DNA from: Gonium pectorale
Lineage: Eukaryota > Chlorophyta > Chlorophyceae > Chlamydomonadales > Volvocaceae
Direction: 5' to 3'
Assembly: GCA_001584585.1 (NCBI GenBank)
Contig: LSYV01000019.1
Span: forward strand, 136,275-173,031
DNA: 36,757 bases
Below are positions 35,047 through 36,757 of the stretch, piece by piece. The notes under the pieces are model-generated. The model did not search any database. It was not told where the DNA came from and saw only the letters and a program-made list of their open reading frames with translations. The stretch's first letter is position 1, and each line of letters starts with the position of its first letter. The translations under genes and the position numbers were made by a program.

Positions 35047-36757
35047 TTAGATCCAGAAAGACTTCAGGGGTGATGCCCTCAGCAATCGCCGCCTCCCAGC
35101 TCCTCCTCCTCCGCCTCCGTTTTCGTCAGCCAGGCTAATGCCGGGCGCCGCGGGCGGGAAGCGCCACGTGCCGCAGTCGCGGGAGCACGTGGCGGCGCTC
35201 TCGCCCAGGTCAGAGCTGCACAGGCCGTCGCCTGTCGGGACGGCGGTACGGAGGCGAGGCGGGAGTGGGGCAGTGTGAGACATTCTCCGGCGGGCCGCAG
35301 CCAGATGCGCCATGTAGGAAAGAGGCAATGCATTTACGAACTAACGTAGTTTTGGACACATCATAACGAACATACAATGACCCAAGCAAAGTCATCGTCA
35401 TAACAAAAGGGCTCGTCTCTTTGTGAGGGAGGCTCAGGCGCGTACCGCAGAAGTACTCGTCCAGGCAGCTCGCGCAGTCCATCGGGCAGCTGAAGCAGCT
35501 CTCGCTGTAGCCCTTGCGTCGGAAGCTGCACACGCCGTCGCCGCAGTGGGGGCCGCTGGCGCTGCACACGCCGCAGTCGGCGCAGCCGCCGCCGGGCGAG
35601 TCGGGCCCCACGCAGCGCTCGCCCGCCTCGTAGTTGCAGACGCGGTTGTTGTTGCAGGCGGTTGTGGGGCAGTCGGCGGCGCACAGGGTGGAGTTCTCTC
35701 CGGCGGCGCTCGAGCAGACTCCGTCGCCGCAGCAGTAGCGGGCGCCGTTGCGTCCCACCGCACCGCAGTCGGCGAGGCAGGAGCGGCACGTCTCGGCACC
35801 TGCGGATGAGGACACAGGCAATTCCTTGTTCAACCTTTATGCCCATTATGCAGTGATGATGTCAGGCGCCGTGACTGAAAGGTGAGAGATGCCTTGTCAG
35901 GCGCTGTACGGCAGCACCACAAACTCAACAGGTGTACCGCACAAACGATGCTGGCCAGCCTGCGGTTGGAGTTCATTCGATTCCTTGGGGTAAAGCGATC
36001 TGAGGGCCGCTTTGCCTCCACCCCGCCGCACCTGAGCACAAGCCGTCGCCGCAGACGCTGCAGTCGCCGCAATCTTTGGCGCAGCTGCTGCACGTCTCAC
36101 CGGAACCGCACCACCCATCGCCGCAGCTGCTGGCTTGCAGGCCGCGCCGGCCCAGCTCTGCTGACAGACCGGCGTCAACGGGGGGAGGGAAAGGACTGTC
36201 TTGCAGCGGGGAAGGTTTGGCCAATGGCTGCGTTGGCAAAGGCACATCAGGCGACGACGCCGGCGGCACTGGCACGTCAGGTTGTGCTGGTGGCTCTGGC
36301 GACGGGGGGGCTGGCCGCAGGGGCGGTTCCGGTGGCGTAGGAGGATTGGGCGGTGGCAACGGCGGCTGTGGTGGAGGGCGTGGCGGGGATGGGGGCGAGG
36401 GAGGAGACGGTCTCGGTGACGGTGGCGGCTTCGGAGACGGTGGAGGAGGTGGCGAGGGCCTCGGTGGCTTGGGCGAGGGTGGCGGAGGGGGCGAGGGCCG
36501 TGGCGGCTTGGGCGACGGCGGGCTTGGGGACGGCGGTCGTGGAGAAGGGGGAGGTGGGGGAGGAGGCGGCGAGGGCCGTGGTGGCTTGGGCGACGGCGGC
36601 TCGGGTGATGGGGGACGAGGCGACGGCGGCAGGGGTGGAGGGGGCCGCGGCGGCCGTGGTGACGGGGGATCTGGGGACGGCGGCCGTGGCGAAGGGGGAG
36701 GTGGAGGAGGAGGCGGCGATGGCCGGGGTGGCTTGGGTGATGGCGGGTCTGGAGACG
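35047..36757 (-). CDS. second secreted cysteine-peptidase-type gene, 3' part only (Pro-rich stalk and Cys-rich tail)
   Basis: Partial gene, running off the right edge. Exons seen: 36032 to beyond 36757, 35446-35799 and 35047-35231. The first encodes an open PPSP/SPPP-rich stalk, then [18 protein letters not shown] and the first cysteine repeats. The other two encode the rest of the CGDGxC tail, ending SFWI. The last two exons have exactly the same lengths (354 and 185) and phases as in the neighbouring peptidase gene, and the protein of the 354-base exon is identical. By analogy the missing upstream part should encode a signal peptide and C1A domain, but that is inference: the stalk and tail could belong to a different catalytic domain. 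Same strand and head-to-tail order point to a tandem duplication. Confidence 0.85.

Overview
The window looks like nuclear DNA of a volvocine (Chlamydomonas-like) green alga. It is GC-rich, its genes are cut into many short exons with strong GTGAGT/GTGCGG/GTGGGT donors and CAG acceptors, long alanine/glycine/proline-rich stretches sit inside otherwise conserved proteins, and a secreted protein carries a hydroxyproline-glycoprotein-like SPPP/SPKPP stalk. A run of 616 N marks a draft assembly gap. Nothing in it looks prokaryotic. I built the gene models by hand from the sequence, joining exons only where splice sites, reading phase and family motifs agreed.

Layout: 1-5000 has no gene I can support firmly, apart from a likely signal-peptide exon (1115-1257) and nearby cysteine-rich fragments. 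5418-13242 (minus, 19 exons, 782 aa) encodes a protein with two complete NAP/SET histone-chaperone domains in one chain and a C-terminal membrane anchor. 13553-21647 (plus, 16 exons, 1467 aa) encodes a relative of the fungal ChAPs/exomer cargo adaptors (Bch1, Bud7, Chs6) with a roughly 600-residue low-complexity insertion. These two genes are divergent and share about 310 bp between start codons. 21648-24466 is a 3' flank, the gap and apparently gene-free sequence.

24467-31684 (minus, 15 exons, 966 aa) encodes a secreted papain-family cysteine peptidase: signal peptide, small Cys-containing N-terminal region, propeptide, full C1A catalytic domain, Pro-rich stalk and a tail of CGDGxC cysteine repeats. 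After a 3.4-kb spacer, 35047-36757 is the 3' end of a second gene of the same kind, in the same orientation and running off the right edge. One internal exon is almost identical between the two copies while its introns are not, which suggests gene conversion.

The most unusual items are the tail-anchored tandem NAP protein, the ChAPs-like protein in an apparent green alga, and the homogenised Cys-rich exon of the tandem peptidases.
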